From Streptomyces abyssomicinicus (GTDB lineage Bacteria; Actinomycetota; Actinomycetes; Streptomycetales; Streptomycetaceae): a stretch of DNA of 47,037 nt. Both the position numbers and the translations under genes were made by a program. The notes beneath the pieces were generated by a model that was not told the DNA's origin, made no database searches, and was given only the letters and a program-made list of their open reading frames with translations. Each line of letters opens with the position of its first letter. The stretch's first letter is position 1. Of the stretch, positions 1 to 8,893 are shown piece by piece. Where the stretch lies: NCBI RefSeq assembly GCF_008974245.1, contig NZ_BBZI01000007.1:344567-391603 (forward strand), written 5' to 3'.

Positions 1-12
1 CCGCCGGCCCGG

Positions 13-35
13 GGGCCCCGGCCACCCCGGGGTCC
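13..35 (-). terminator. Hairpin just past the MFS transporter stop
   Basis: Bases 13-21 pair with 27-35 (nine pairs, one of them G-T) around a five-base loop. It starts six bases beyond the stop codon of the leftward MFS gene. There is no T-tract, as is usual in this kind of genome. The very high GC content makes chance pairing easy, so the call is tentative. Confidence 0.35.
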
Positions 36-40
36 GCGGG

Positions 41-1351
41 TCACCTCGAAGGCTTCGGTGGCGGGGCGGTGGCGGACGGGGGCGGGGCCGGAAGGGTGCG
101 TCCCAGGCGGGCGAGCGGGGAGAGTGCCATCAGCGCGGGCGACAGCAGCATCCCGGCGGCCGTCACCAGCAGGCCCGTGCGGAGCCCCCACCACTGCGCG
201 ATGAGTCCGCCCAGCAGTGAGCCCAGCGGGGTCAGACCCATCCCGGCGAAGGTGATCGTCGCCGCCACCCGGCCCTGCATCCCGTCCGGGGTGAGCGTCT
301 GCCGGACCGCCATGAGCGTGACGTTGACCAGCTGGCCGAAGGCGCCGAACACGAAGTTGACCGCCACCAGGGCCGGAACCGTCACCGCCGCCGGGCCGTG
401 CAGCGCGGGGACGCACAGCATCATGCCGTCGCCCAGGGCCGCCGCGCAGACGAGCACCGCGCCGTACCCGAACCTGCGCGGCAGACGGGCGGCGAGCAGC
501 GAGCCCAGCAGCGCGCCCGGGCCCGTCGCCGCGAGCGCCAGCCCGACGGCGGTGCCCGACAGGTGCAGTTCGCGCGGCAGGAAGAGCAGGTGGACGGTCG
601 TCATGGCGGCCAGCGAGAACTGGAAGGCGGCCGAGGCCAGGCACACGGCCCGCAGCGACGGATCGCCGGCGACGAACCGGAGGCCGTCCAGGATCCGCCG
701 CCCGACGCGCGGGGACCCTTCCGCGCGCCCGGGGACCGGTTCGCGGCGGCCGGTCCGCCGGATCGACAGGAACGACAGTGTGAAGAACAGCGCACCCGAC
801 GCGACGGCGGCCGCCGACGACAGCAGGGACACCAGCGCGCCGCCGAGAGCGGGGCCGACGATCTGCGCCGCGGACCGGCTGCCCTCGAGGGCGCTGTTGC
901 CCCGCAGCAGCTGATCCCTCCTCAGCACCCGTACCAGCGACGCCTGGTAGGCCACGTCGAAGAAGACCGACAGGGTGCCGACGGCGAAGGCGGCCACGAG
1001 CAGGGCGGGCAGTCCCAGCAGGCCGAGGACGCCGGCCACCGCCGCCGTGCCCAGCACCACGGCCCGGCCGGCGTCGGCCAGCACCATCACCGTGCGGGTC
1101 CGCCACCGGTCCACCCACGCGCCCACGAGGAGCGAGAACATCAGGATCGGCGCCTGCCCCACCGCGCGGAGGACGCCCAGTTCACCGGCGTCGGTGCGGA
1201 GCGTCAGGACGGCGACCAGCGGCAGGACGACCAGGCTCGTGTGCTCGCCGAGCTGGGAAGCGGTCTGGCCCAGCCAGAGTCGGCGGAAGCCGGTGTCCCG
1301 CCACAGGCCCGGGGCGGACGCGCCGGGGACGACGGGGGAGGCGGACGGCAC
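41..1351 (-). CDS. MFS transporter, EntS/MFS_3-like
   Basis: A membrane transporter of the major facilitator superfamily, in the branch that includes enterobactin-exporter-like and macrolide-exporter-like proteins. The mature sequence opens with the conserved block GLWRDTGFRRLWLGQ and has about ten to twelve hydrophobic segments. The MFS loop 2-3 signature appears as GAWVDRWRTRTVMV and its repeat as LLAARLPRRFGYGA. The frame stays open to a GTG at 1462 but that start has no ribosome site. The GTG at 1351 has AGGGG six bases upstream and gives 436 residues, a normal length, so I prefer it. The extra upstream residues would be low-complexity Pro/Gly/Ser. The gene stands alone, read leftward, with a hairpin after its stop. 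The substrate cannot be told; drug or siderophore export are both possible. Confidence 0.8.
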   Translation of the reverse strand: MPSASPVVPGASAPGLWRDTGFRRLWLGQTASQLGEHTSLVVLPLVAVLTLRTDAGELGVLRAVGQAPILMFSLLVGAWVDRWRTRTVMVLADAGRAVVLGTAAVAGVLGLLGLPALLVAAFAVGTLSVFFDVAYQASLVRVLRRDQLLRGNSALEGSRSAAQIVGPALGGALVSLLSSAAAVASGALFFTLSFLSIRRTGRREPVPGRAEGSPRVGRRILDGLRFVAGDPSLRAVCLASAAFQFSLAAMTTVHLLFLPRELHLSGTAVGLALAATGPGALLGSLLAARLPRRFGYGAVLVCAAALGDGMMLCVPALHGPAAVTVPALVAVNFVFGAFGQLVNVTLMAVRQTLTPDGMQGRVAATITFAGMGLTPLGSLLGGLIAQWWGLRTGLLVTAAGMLLSPALMALSPLARLGRTLPAPPPSATAPPPKPSR

Positions 1352-1944
1352 AGGGGACCCCTCGGGTTGCCGGGAACGGGACCCGCCACCCGGCGCGCGC
1401 CACAGGGGCGCGGCACCGGTCGGGCGGGGAGGGCTCGCCGTGCCACGGATCAAGGGTGGCACGCGATGACGGGCCGACGAAGGCCCACGGCGTCAACGCG
1501 CGCTCGGACGACCGACCATGCCTCAGCTCCTCACGGGTCACTCGACCGTCCGACGGTAGCCCGGAACGCTCCGCGGCGACAGCGGTTTTCGCGTCCGCCG
1601 CGGCGGCGGGCAGCCGCCACCGGGGCGGCGCCGGGGACGACCGTGTCGGAGACGGAACCGAACCGGCGCCCACGACGCTCCCGCTGTGCGGCAACCGGCC
1701 GTGCGGCAGCCCGCCATGCTCGGCATCGGGCCGCGCGCCGAAGTGCCCGTCGACAGCTCCCCGTTGCTGCCCCTGCTGGTGCCGGGCACCCGCCGCGTCG
1801 CCCCGATCCAGGCCCGCCCCGCCCGGCTCCTCGAACCGGTCGCCCCCGCGCGGGTGGGCCGGCGTCCGGCGGACGTGCCGGAGGGGTGAGGGTCCGCCCG
1901 GGCCCGTCGCGGGCGGCCCGGCGCGCGGGACGGGACGTCGCCGC
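1352..1944. other. Intergenic region upstream of the MFS gene
   Basis: About 590 bases between the PAP2 stop and the preferred MFS start. It holds the alternative GTG start at 1462. Several overlapping open frames cross it on both strands, but they are Arg/Pro/Gly-rich shadow frames with no recognisable protein. I see no convincing promoter or operator. Confidence 0.5.
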
Positions 1945-3414
1945 TCAGACGGATTCCGCGCGCGGGGCGGGCCGTTGCCGGGGCAGGGGCCCGGCGTCCG
2001 GGGGCGGCACGGAGGACCCGGACCAGCGTGCCGTGGTCCGGACGTAGGCGAGCACCACCGAGGCCGTGGCCAGCACGAGAAGCGGCCCGGCGACCCACGG
2101 ATGCCGCGCCATCGGCACGGGGAGCCAGCGGTAGGACACCAGCAGCGCGACGAAGACCGACGCGCCGTGGACGGCCAGCAGGGTCCCAGGCCGGCACCAG
2201 CCGCGGTCGTGCGCGCGCAGCGCCGCCTCGACGGTGAGGGTGAACACCACACCGGCGAGCAGGTCCACCCCGTAGTGGTAACCGAACCCCAGCGTCGCGC
2301 AGACCGTGGACACCAGCCAGAAGGTTCCCGCCCAGCGCAGCGGCCGCGGGGCCGTGCGGGTGTGGAGGAAGATCGCCGTCGCCCACGCCGTGTGCAGGCT
2401 GGGCATGCAGTTGCGCGGGGTGATCCCGTCGAACGGCATGGGCAGCGGGGCGTCGGCCGGCGGCAGGATCCGGGGCCACAGGTCACCCACCGCCCAGGGC
2501 AGGCTGGGCGGCGAGTCGGGCGCCCACAGGCTGACCGACGCCCAGTACTCGTTGCCGGCGCCGTAGGCGTAGAGCGGCCCGACCACCGGGAAGATCATGT
2601 AGCAGGCGGGCCCGAGGAGGCCTATCACCAGGAACGTGCGCACCAGATGGTGACGCGGGAAGCGGCGCTCGACCGCCACCCGGCGCAGCTGGTACAGCGC
2701 CGCCACGACCGCGGCCACCGCCAGGTTGCCGTAGACGAAGTCGAGGACATGGAAGCCGACGGGGCCGGTGGCCGTCACGAGCCGGCCGGCCAGCCAGGAG
2801 GGGTCGCCCAGCGCGTGGTCGGCGGCGGCCAGGTACTGGTCGAGCACCGTCGGACGGGTCTTGGAGGTGATGAGCAGCCAGGTGTCACCGGTCTTGCGGC
2901 CGGCCACCAGCAGCAGGCCCAGCCCGGCCCCCTTCAGCAGCAGGACGCGCTCGCGGCCGGTGCGGCGGGTGACGGCCACGACCGCGCAGCCGAGGACCAC
3001 CCACAGGGCGCCGATGCCGAAGGGGTGGCCGTCGGCCGGCCGGGCGTCGACCGCCCACCGGACCACCAGGAACGCGACGTCGACCCCGATCGCCGCGCCC
3101 ACCGCGAGGAAACGTTCCCTCCAGGTGAGGACCACCATGGTCAACGCCATGGCGGCGTACAGCAGTCCCCCCGAGTCCGGCGGATACGCCACCTCCCGCA
3201 CCTGGTTGGTGATCGGTCCCGGCACCCCGTGGTGGCGTGCGGCGAACTCCAGGGCGACGAGGAACGCGAGGGTCACGACGGCGGCCGCGACCCAGAGCCG
3301 TCTCCGCGGCCGCCTCCGCCGGCCGGCGGAGGCCGCCGTGCCCGCCTCGTCCGCCTCGCTCGCCTCGCTCGACGCGCTCGTCGGGGAAAGGTCCTGCGCG
3401 GGTATGTTCGTCAC
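1945..3414 (-). CDS. PAP2-family membrane phosphatase or phosphotransferase
   Basis: A polytopic membrane protein of the PAP2 (phosphatidic acid phosphatase type 2/AUR1-like) superfamily, 489 residues. The catalytic motifs are visible: PSLHTAW near residues 338-344 (histidine 341), and GYHYGVDLLAG near 379-389 with histidine 380 and aspartate 384. Such enzymes remove or transfer phosphate from lipid phosphates outside the membrane. The N-terminal 40 residues are Ser/Glu/Ala-rich and then Arg-rich, and are followed by about ten hydrophobic segments. The start is GTG at 3414. Only a weak purine run lies very close upstream, so a shorter N-terminus is possible. The C-terminal 35 residues are Pro/Arg-rich. 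The substrate is unknown. It stands alone between the TetR gene, which is divergent, and the MFS gene downstream. Confidence 0.82.
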   Translation of the reverse strand: MTNIPAQDLSPTSASSEASEADEAGTAASAGRRRRPRRRLWVAAAVVTLAFLVALEFAARHHGVPGPITNQVREVAYPPDSGGLLYAAMALTMVVLTWRERFLAVGAAIGVDVAFLVVRWAVDARPADGHPFGIGALWVVLGCAVVAVTRRTGRERVLLLKGAGLGLLLVAGRKTGDTWLLITSKTRPTVLDQYLAAADHALGDPSWLAGRLVTATGPVGFHVLDFVYGNLAVAAVVAALYQLRRVAVERRFPRHHLVRTFLVIGLLGPACYMIFPVVGPLYAYGAGNEYWASVSLWAPDSPPSLPWAVGDLWPRILPPADAPLPMPFDGITPRNCMPSLHTAWATAIFLHTRTAPRPLRWAGTFWLVSTVCATLGFGYHYGVDLLAGVVFTLTVEAALRAHDRGWCRPGTLLAVHGASVFVALLVSYRWLPVPMARHPWVAGPLLVLATASVVLAYVRTTARWSGSSVPPPDAGPLPRQRPAPRAESV

Positions 3415-3800
3415 TTCTCTGCCAGCTTCGCTGTGTGCGGCTCACGCCGGAGCGGATCGGTCGTCGCCGGGCGGCCGCCGTGCGGCGCCCGCGGGCACGG
3501 CGGTCCCGCCCGGCATGTCCGCTCCCGCGCCGCGCCCGCCCCGCCCGCGACCCCGACGGGTCCCCCCGAGCCCCGCAACACCCCACGCCCCTCGTTCCGG
3601 CTCCGCACGCCACCCGTGCCGTCGGTGGGCCCCGGGAGCGGGCGGCCTCGGCCGACGTCGGCGCTCCCCAGGACCTCGCGCCGAGACAAACACGGAGCAT
3701 CCGCACAGGTCAATAGCGCGCGGGCGGCGGATGCCCGCAGGCGCCCGGCGCCCGCTCCGGCGGAGAGACAGGGGCGGTTTATGCGCCACCTTCGCCTCGC
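3415..3800. other. Divergent intergenic region, PAP2 / TetR
   Basis: About 390 bases, mostly very GC-rich, between the leftward PAP2 gene and the rightward TetR gene. A TTGACC on the minus strand (3713 down to 3708) could be a -35 box for the PAP2 gene, but no clear -10 follows. No gene is supported here. Confidence 0.4.
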
Positions 3801-3832
3801 ATGAGACATCAATGTCTCATTCGGGTTATCGT
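3801..3832 (+). promoter_or_regulatory. TetR operator overlapping a predicted leaderless promoter
   Basis: Bases 3801-3820 read ATGAGACATCAATGTCTCAT, two perfect 9-bp arms around CA. This is the size and symmetry expected of a TetR-dimer operator, and it sits 18 bases before the TetR start. GAGACA (3803-3808) could be the -35 box and TATCGT (3827-3832) the -10 box, with an 18-bp spacer. The ATG follows the -10 by six bases with no Shine-Dalgarno sequence, so a leaderless mRNA is likely. Binding would then cover the -35 box and repress the TetR-exporter pair. Confidence 0.75.
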
Positions 3833-3838
3833 TGACTC

Positions 3839-4390
3839 ATGGCTTTCGATCGTGACGACGTACTGCGCGCCGCCGCCGAGCTGCTGACGCGGCGGGCCAC
3901 GGCGACGATGGAGGAGGTCGCCCGTGCCGCGGGGGTGAGCAGGGCGACGCTGAACCGCCATTTCGCCGGGCGCGACGCGCTGGTCCGTGCCCTGGAGGAC
4001 CTGGGCATCGCCGAGTGCGAAGCGGCCCTGGACGCGGCGCGCGTCGAGGAGGGCGCGGCCGTGGACGCGGTGCGCCGCCTGGTCCGCGAGGCCGAATCCT
4101 GCGCGGGACTGCTGGCCTTCCTCTACTCGGAGTCCCAGCTCTTCGAGGGCGAGGAACGGCACGCAGGCTGGGCCCGCATCGACGAACGGCTCACCGGGCT
4201 GTTCCGCCGGGGCCAGGAGAGCGGGGAGTTCCGCATCGACCTGAGCGCGGCGTGGCTGTCCGAGGCGCTCTACGGCCTGCTGGCGGCCGGGAGTTACGCC
4301 GTCACCGAGGGCCGGGCGGCCCGCAACGGATTCGTCCACATGGTCGTCGAGCTCCTGCTCGGCGGCGCGATACGGAGGAACGCGTCATGA
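3839..4390 (+). CDS. TetR-family transcriptional regulator
   Basis: A 183-residue DNA-binding repressor. The N-terminal helix-turn-helix is clear: MEEVARAAGVSRATLNRHFAGRDAL at about residues 23-47 is a textbook TetR recognition region. The rest is an all-helical ligand or dimerisation domain of normal length. The ATG at 3839 lacks a ribosome site and lies directly behind a predicted -10 box, consistent with a leaderless message. Its stop overlaps the start of the downstream exporter by four bases (ATGA), so the two are translated together. The perfect dyad just upstream is the obvious self-operator. By analogy with other TetR-exporter pairs it probably releases DNA when it binds a compound that the exporter removes; that compound is not known. 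Confidence 0.93.
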   Translation: MAFDRDDVLRAAAELLTRRATATMEEVARAAGVSRATLNRHFAGRDALVRALEDLGIAECEAALDAARVEEGAAVDAVRRLVREAESCAGLLAFLYSESQLFEGEERHAGWARIDERLTGLFRRGQESGEFRIDLSAAWLSEALYGLLAAGSYAVTEGRAARNGFVHMVVELLLGGAIRRNAS

Positions 4391-5922
4391 CCACTCCCGT
4401 GCACGAGGCCGCCGAACAGGGCGGCGCGCAGCGGGCCGCCGGCCGCTGGGTCGCCCTGGGCGTTCTGGTCCTCGCCGTGCTGCTCGTGGCGGTGGACGCC
4501 ACCGTCCTCGGTCTGGCCACGCCCTACCTGAGCGAGGATCTGCAGCCCTCCGGCACGCAGCTGCTGTGGATCGGCGACGCCTACTCCTTCGTGATCGCCG
4601 GCCTGCTCATCTCCATGGGCAGCCTCGGCGACCGCATCGGCCGCAAGCGGCTGCTGCTGATCGGGGCCACCGCGTTCGGGCTGGTCTCCGTGCTGAACGC
4701 CTACGCGCAGACGCCGGAGACGATGATCGTCGCCCGTGCGCTCCTGGGCGTCGCCGGTGCCACGCTGATGCCCTCCACGCTGGCGCTGATCCGCAACATC
4801 TTCCACGACCCGCGCGAGCGCAGTCTCGCCATCGGCCTCTGGAGCGCCGCGGCCTCGGCGGGCATGGCGGTCGGCCCGATCGCCGGCGGCGCCCTGCTGG
4901 AGCACTTCTGGTGGGGTTCCGTCTTCCTGATCAACCTTCCGGTGATGGCCCTGCTGGTCGTCGTCGGGGTGCGCACGCTCCCGGAGTCGCGCAACCCCTC
5001 GCCGGGACCGTGGGACCTGCCGAGCGTCCTCCTGTCGCTGGCCGCCGTGGTCGGCGTCGTCTACGCCCTCAAGGAGACCGCCGCCCACGGGTTCGCCTGG
5101 CCCGCCCTCGGGGCCGGTCTGCTGGGAGCGGTCGCCCTCCGGGCGTTCGTCCGGCGCCAGCGCCGTCTGCCGGTCCCGCTGGTGGACGTCCGGCTGTTCC
5201 GCAGCCGCGGTTTCAGCGGCGCCGTCCTGGCGAACCTGCTGACCATCCTCGGGCTGTCCGGGCTGCTGTTCTTCCTCTCCCAGTACCTGCAACTGGTCCA
5301 GGGCCGCCGGCCCATCGAAGCGGGCATCGCCGAACTCCCGGCCGCCGTCGGCGCGGTGGTGGCCGGTCTGGTCGCGGGCGGCGCGGCACGACGCCTCTCG
5401 GTGCGCGCGGTCGTCTCCGGCGGCCTGGCCGTGATCGGCCTGGCCCTCGCCGCCCTGACGACGATCAGCCGGACCACCGGCTACCCCCAGATCGGCGCCG
5501 TCCTCCTGGTCGTCGGCTTCGGCGCGGGACTGGCGTTCACGGTCACCTCGGACGTCATCCTCACCGCCGTCCCCAAGGAGCAGGCCGGCGCCGCCTCCGC
5601 GGTCTCGGAGACGGCGTACGAACTGGGCACCGCCCTGGGCATCGCCCTGCTGGGGTCCCTCGTCACCGGCGTCTACCGGGACTTCACCGGTCCGGCCGGC
5701 ACCCCGCAGGCGGCGCACGAATCGCTGGGCGGAGCCGTCGTGGCCGCCGCGGACATGCCCGGCGAGGCGGCCGCCGCGCTGCTGCGGGCGGCACGCGAGT
5801 CGTTCGTCGACGGCGTGGCACTCGCCGCCGGCGTCGGCGCCGCGTTGCTGCTGCTCGCCGCCGCCGTCGCCTGGGTCCTGCTGCGCGGCCAGAAGCTGAC
5901 CGACGAACCCGTCCAGCACTGA
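4387..5922 (+). CDS. DHA2-family (EmrB/QacA-like) drug exporter
   Basis: A 511-residue proton-driven exporter of the 14-helix DHA2 branch of MFS. Helix 1 carries the family aspartate in VAVDATVLGLATPYL. The loop 2-3 motif is GSLGDRIGRKRLLLIG, and helix 5 holds the antiporter-type motif ending GPIAGGALL. The start is the ATG at 4387, which overlaps the TetR stop. An open frame extends further upstream but only inside the TetR gene. The likely job is removal of a toxic small molecule under control of the TetR repressor encoded just before it. A GC-rich hairpin follows 50 bases after the stop. Nothing in the sequence indicates the drug. Confidence 0.9.
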   Translation: MTTPVHEAAEQGGAQRAAGRWVALGVLVLAVLLVAVDATVLGLATPYLSEDLQPSGTQLLWIGDAYSFVIAGLLISMGSLGDRIGRKRLLLIGATAFGLVSVLNAYAQTPETMIVARALLGVAGATLMPSTLALIRNIFHDPRERSLAIGLWSAAASAGMAVGPIAGGALLEHFWWGSVFLINLPVMALLVVVGVRTLPESRNPSPGPWDLPSVLLSLAAVVGVVYALKETAAHGFAWPALGAGLLGAVALRAFVRRQRRLPVPLVDVRLFRSRGFSGAVLANLLTILGLSGLLFFLSQYLQLVQGRRPIEAGIAELPAAVGAVVAGLVAGGAARRLSVRAVVSGGLAVIGLALAALTTISRTTGYPQIGAVLLVVGFGAGLAFTVTSDVILTAVPKEQAGAASAVSETAYELGTALGIALLGSLVTGVYRDFTGPAGTPQAAHESLGGAVVAAADMPGEAAAALLRAARESFVDGVALAAGVGAALLLLAAAVAWVLLRGQKLTDEPVQH

Positions 5923-5972
5923 GGACGCCGACGGCCCGCCGCCCGCCGTCCCGTCAGGGTCCGGTCCGCACC

Positions 5973-6020
5973 GGGCGGGCGGCCGGGCCGGGCCGGGCCG
6001 GCCGGCGGAGCCGCCCGCCC
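5973..6020. terminator. Bidirectional terminator between convergent genes
   Basis: An 11-bp perfect stem (5973-5983 with 6010-6020) around a 26-base loop made of repeated CGGGC units. It lies between the end of the DHA2 exporter and the end of the leftward propeller-like gene, so it could stop transcripts from both sides. Confidence 0.5.
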
Positions 6021-6041
6021 CGCTCCGTGTGCGCGCCGCGG

Positions 6042-7481
6042 CTACTCGGCGGTCACGCGCAGCACGCCCGTGGTCGTGCCCTGGAGGACCACGCCGCCGG
6101 GCGCGATCGAGCCGACCATCTGCAGGGTGTCGAAGATGAAGCCGCTCCCCAGCCACTTGGTACGGGTCACCGCGCCGGTCTCCGGGTCGATCTCGGCGTA
6201 GTGGTACGGGTCCAGCACCGACGTGGAGGTGGTGCCCGGGATCACCGGCTCGCGCAGCACCGTGCGCAGCTTGCCGTCCGCGGTGGAGAGCCGGGGCACC
6301 GCCGCCGAGCGGACCCGGTTGTCCCACTTCAGGTCGCACCCCGAGCCGTCCGCCCGCACGTCCACCCGTGAGAGGCCGCCCGCGAAGGCGCCCGACGCGG
6401 GCACGCTCTCGCCCGCGCCCTCCGGCAGCTGCGGGTAGGGGTATCCGTACGTCGAGGCGATGAAGACGCTGCCTCCCACCGCCACGGGCGAGTTCTCACT
6501 GCCGCTGCCGCCCGCTCTGAGCACCGGCACCGAGCAGACGAGGGAGCCGTCATCCACCCGGTGGACGAGCAGGTTCACGGTGGGCGCGGCGTTGTCGATG
6601 ACGGTCAGGTACTCGGCGCCGGTGCGCGGGCCGAAGAAGGTGGGCGTCGAGCCGGTGCCCCAGCTGAGCTGCCCCGGCTTGCGGCCCGGCCCCCGGTCGT
6701 AGGTCCGGCGCCAGGTGACGCGGGGCGTGCCGTCCGAGGCGGCGGTCAGCAGGTAGGTGGCGTGCGTGGTCGCCACGGCCGTGCCGGCGGGCACCGTGGA
6801 GATCGAGTTGGCGACCTGTTCGCCCGCGGGCAGGGCGACCGACCGCACCGTGCCGGTCCGGTCGTCGGCGGTGCCCACCACGCCCTGGGCCGTGGCGAAC
6901 CAGACCCGGCCCTCCCAGTCGGGCGACACGCCGACCACCGAGTCGCCGGCCGGCACCGCCGGGGCGAGCGACAGGCGGCTGTCCACGTACAGCTCCCAGT
7001 CGCCGGAGGCGCCTCGCCGGTGGGCGACCCGCAGCAGGTCCCGGTTGCCGTCGACCGCCACCAGCCGGTCCTCGTTGTCGAGGTAGGCGTACACGCCGCC
7101 GAGCAGCGACCCCTGAGTGAGCGCCAGCTCCGCGAGGGAATCCCCGGTGGCCGGGTCGAGGAGGTGGACGGTGGGGGTGCGGCCGAAGATGGTCGTGCAG
7201 AGCGCCACCGGGAAGCCGTCCGCGCCCACCAGCACGGTCGGGCAGGCCGAGGCGAGGGCGGTGCGGCGCGAGGACAAGGTGCCGGCCGCCGGCCCCGGCA
7301 GGGGAGTGGCGTCCGAGGAGGCCGTGTCGCCGTGCATGGTGGCGGTGCCCAGCGGGCCGGCGTACGGATTGGCGGGCGGCAGCGGCCCGCCCGGGGCCGC
7401 CGAGACCGAGGTCGCCGAGGTCAGGGCCAGCAGCGTCGACGCGGCGACGACGGCGGCACGGGTAAGGGGCGCGAGGCGCAT
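6042..7481 (-). CDS. Secreted protein with beta-propeller-like repeats
   Basis: A 479-residue exported protein. It begins with a classic Sec signal peptide: MRLAPLTR, a hydrophobic run, then a probable cleavage after SVSAAPG (around residue 29). The mature part is rich in short beta-strand blocks of the type DPATGDSLAEL, DWEGRVWFATAQGVVGT, GSVFIAST and IDPETGAVTRTKWLG. These resemble blades of quinoprotein or WD-type propellers, but no cofactor motif is clear. Two or more cysteines could form disulfides outside the cell. The start ATG at 7481 has a purine-rich upstream stretch. I do not recognise a specific family or function; extracellular binding or a structural role is only a guess. It is divergent from the ABC-2-like gene, with 359 bases between them. 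Confidence 0.7.
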   Translation of the reverse strand: MRLAPLTRAAVVAASTLLALTSATSVSAAPGGPLPPANPYAGPLGTATMHGDTASSDATPLPGPAAGTLSSRRTALASACPTVLVGADGFPVALCTTIFGRTPTVHLLDPATGDSLAELALTQGSLLGGVYAYLDNEDRLVAVDGNRDLLRVAHRRGASGDWELYVDSRLSLAPAVPAGDSVVGVSPDWEGRVWFATAQGVVGTADDRTGTVRSVALPAGEQVANSISTVPAGTAVATTHATYLLTAASDGTPRVTWRRTYDRGPGRKPGQLSWGTGSTPTFFGPRTGAEYLTVIDNAAPTVNLLVHRVDDGSLVCSVPVLRAGGSGSENSPVAVGGSVFIASTYGYPYPQLPEGAGESVPASGAFAGGLSRVDVRADGSGCDLKWDNRVRSAAVPRLSTADGKLRTVLREPVIPGTTSTSVLDPYHYAEIDPETGAVTRTKWLGSGFIFDTLQMVGSIAPGGVVLQGTTTGVLRVTAE

Positions 7482-7840
7482 GGGTCATCCGTCCAAGGGG
7501 TGGGAAGCGGGAACACGCGGACAGCGGTGCACACTCCGCCCGGCAGGAGGGGAGAAGCCCGGCACTGCCGGGCGGGGAACACCGCGCTCAGAGGGCGCGG
7601 TGACACATCGCCGAGCACACGTGAGCGAGGTCGACGTCGAGTCGACGGCTCAGGTGCGCGTTGCGGTCCATGGGGCGAGTGTGGCGAACGAACGCCCGGC
7701 CGCACAACAGGCGTCTCAGCCACCGGTCGTGTCACACCGCCCGCAGGGGGCGGTCCCGTGTCCCCCCGTGCGGCTCCGCCCGTTCCCCCGCCCGGCGGAC
7801 CTGGCCTGCGGGGTGACGGCCGGATGGCCAGGCTGGGACC
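7482..7840. promoter_or_regulatory. Divergent intergenic region with alternative hairpins
   Basis: A 359-base region between divergent genes. Bases 7536-7546 (CCGCCCGGCAG) pair perfectly with 7565-7575. A second hairpin (7557-7564 with 7566-7573) uses the same right arm, so the two cannot form together. They would fall in the 5' leader of the leftward secreted-protein gene if its transcript starts beyond 7575. A 7-bp dyad (ACCGCCC...GGGCGGT) lies near 7737-7755. No promoter boxes are convincing. Confidence 0.35.
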
Positions 7841-8893
7841 ATGCATACCGGAGCGCCTGCCAGGCCCACGTTCGCCGAAGAGGTCAAGGACGCGGTCCGC
7901 CCGCGGTCCGCGCTGCTCGTCCTGGGCGTGCTGGCGCTGGGCGTGCTGTTCATCGCCTCCTACGCCGGCGCGTTCCACGAACCGAGGCCCCGGGACATCG
8001 CGTTCGGCGTGGTGACCGCACCGCAGCGCGGCGGCGCCCTGGTGGAGCAGCTGGACGCGCTGCCCGGGTCCCCGCTCGACGCGCGGCCCGTCGCCTCCGC
8101 CGAGGAGGCGCGACGGCAGATCGAGGACCGGAGGATCTACGGCGCGCTCGTCGTCGACCCGCGCGCCCCCGCCGACCGCCTGCTCGTGGCGAGCGGTGGC
8201 GGCACCCCGGTAGCGGAGGCGCTGGAGGAGGTGGTCGTCCGGGCCGAGGCCCGGCAGGGACGGCAGGTGCGCACCGTCGACGTCGTCCCCGTGCGGCGGG
8301 GCGACGCGCGCGGGCTGTCCTCGTTCTACCTGATCGTCGGCTGGTGCGTGGGCGGCTACCTGTGCGCGGCCATCCTGGCCGTGGGGTACGGCGCACGGCC
8401 GGCCAACCTCCGCCGGGCGGTGATCCGGCTGCTGGCGCTCGCCGTGTACGCGGTGCTGCTCGGTCTGCTGGGGGCGGTGGTGATCGGTCCGGTGCTGGGC
8501 GCGATGCCGGGCAGCGTGGCGGGCCTGTGGTGGCTGGGAGCGCTGGTCGTGTTCGCGACCGGGGCGATCACCTTCGCCTTCCAGGCGGCGCTGGGCATCA
8601 TCGGCATCGGGCTCACCGTCCTGGTGGTCGTCATCGCGGGCAACCCGAGCGCGGGCGGCGCGTACCCCTACCCCCTGCTGCCCCCGTTCTGGCGGGACAT
8701 CGGCCCGGCCCTCATCCCCGGGGCGGGCACCTGGACGGCGCGGTCGATCGCCTACTTCGACGGCCGAGCCATCACCGGACCGCTGCTCGTCCTCGGCGCG
8801 TGGGCGCTGGGCGGGACGTTGCTGACGCTGCTGTTCTCCGTGCTGGGCCTCGGCCGCCGGACGATCGAGGAGAGCGAGGTCCGCCAGATGTGA
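7841..8893 (+). CDS. ABC-2-like / YhgE-Pip-like membrane protein
   Basis: A 350-residue membrane protein with a single N-terminal helix (about residues 25-44, LLVLGVLALGVLFIASYAGA), an extracytoplasmic domain to about residue 165, and then five further hydrophobic helices. This topology matches the DUF3533/YhgE-Pip and ABC-2 permease-like families. The outside domain contains a segment typical of these families in which a bacterial ABC-2 protein handles small peptides or drugs. There is no ATPase gene next to it. The ATG at 7841 has only a weak GGGA upstream. Some relatives take part in antimicrobial resistance or phage binding, but nothing here shows a specific role. It could also be half of a transporter whose partner lies elsewhere. 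Confidence 0.65.
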   Translation: MHTGAPARPTFAEEVKDAVRPRSALLVLGVLALGVLFIASYAGAFHEPRPRDIAFGVVTAPQRGGALVEQLDALPGSPLDARPVASAEEARRQIEDRRIYGALVVDPRAPADRLLVASGGGTPVAEALEEVVVRAEARQGRQVRTVDVVPVRRGDARGLSSFYLIVGWCVGGYLCAAILAVGYGARPANLRRAVIRLLALAVYAVLLGLLGAVVIGPVLGAMPGSVAGLWWLGALVVFATGAITFAFQAALGIIGIGLTVLVVVIAGNPSAGGAYPYPLLPPFWRDIGPALIPGAGTWTARSIAYFDGRAITGPLLVLGAWALGGTLLTLLFSVLGLGRRTIEESEVRQM

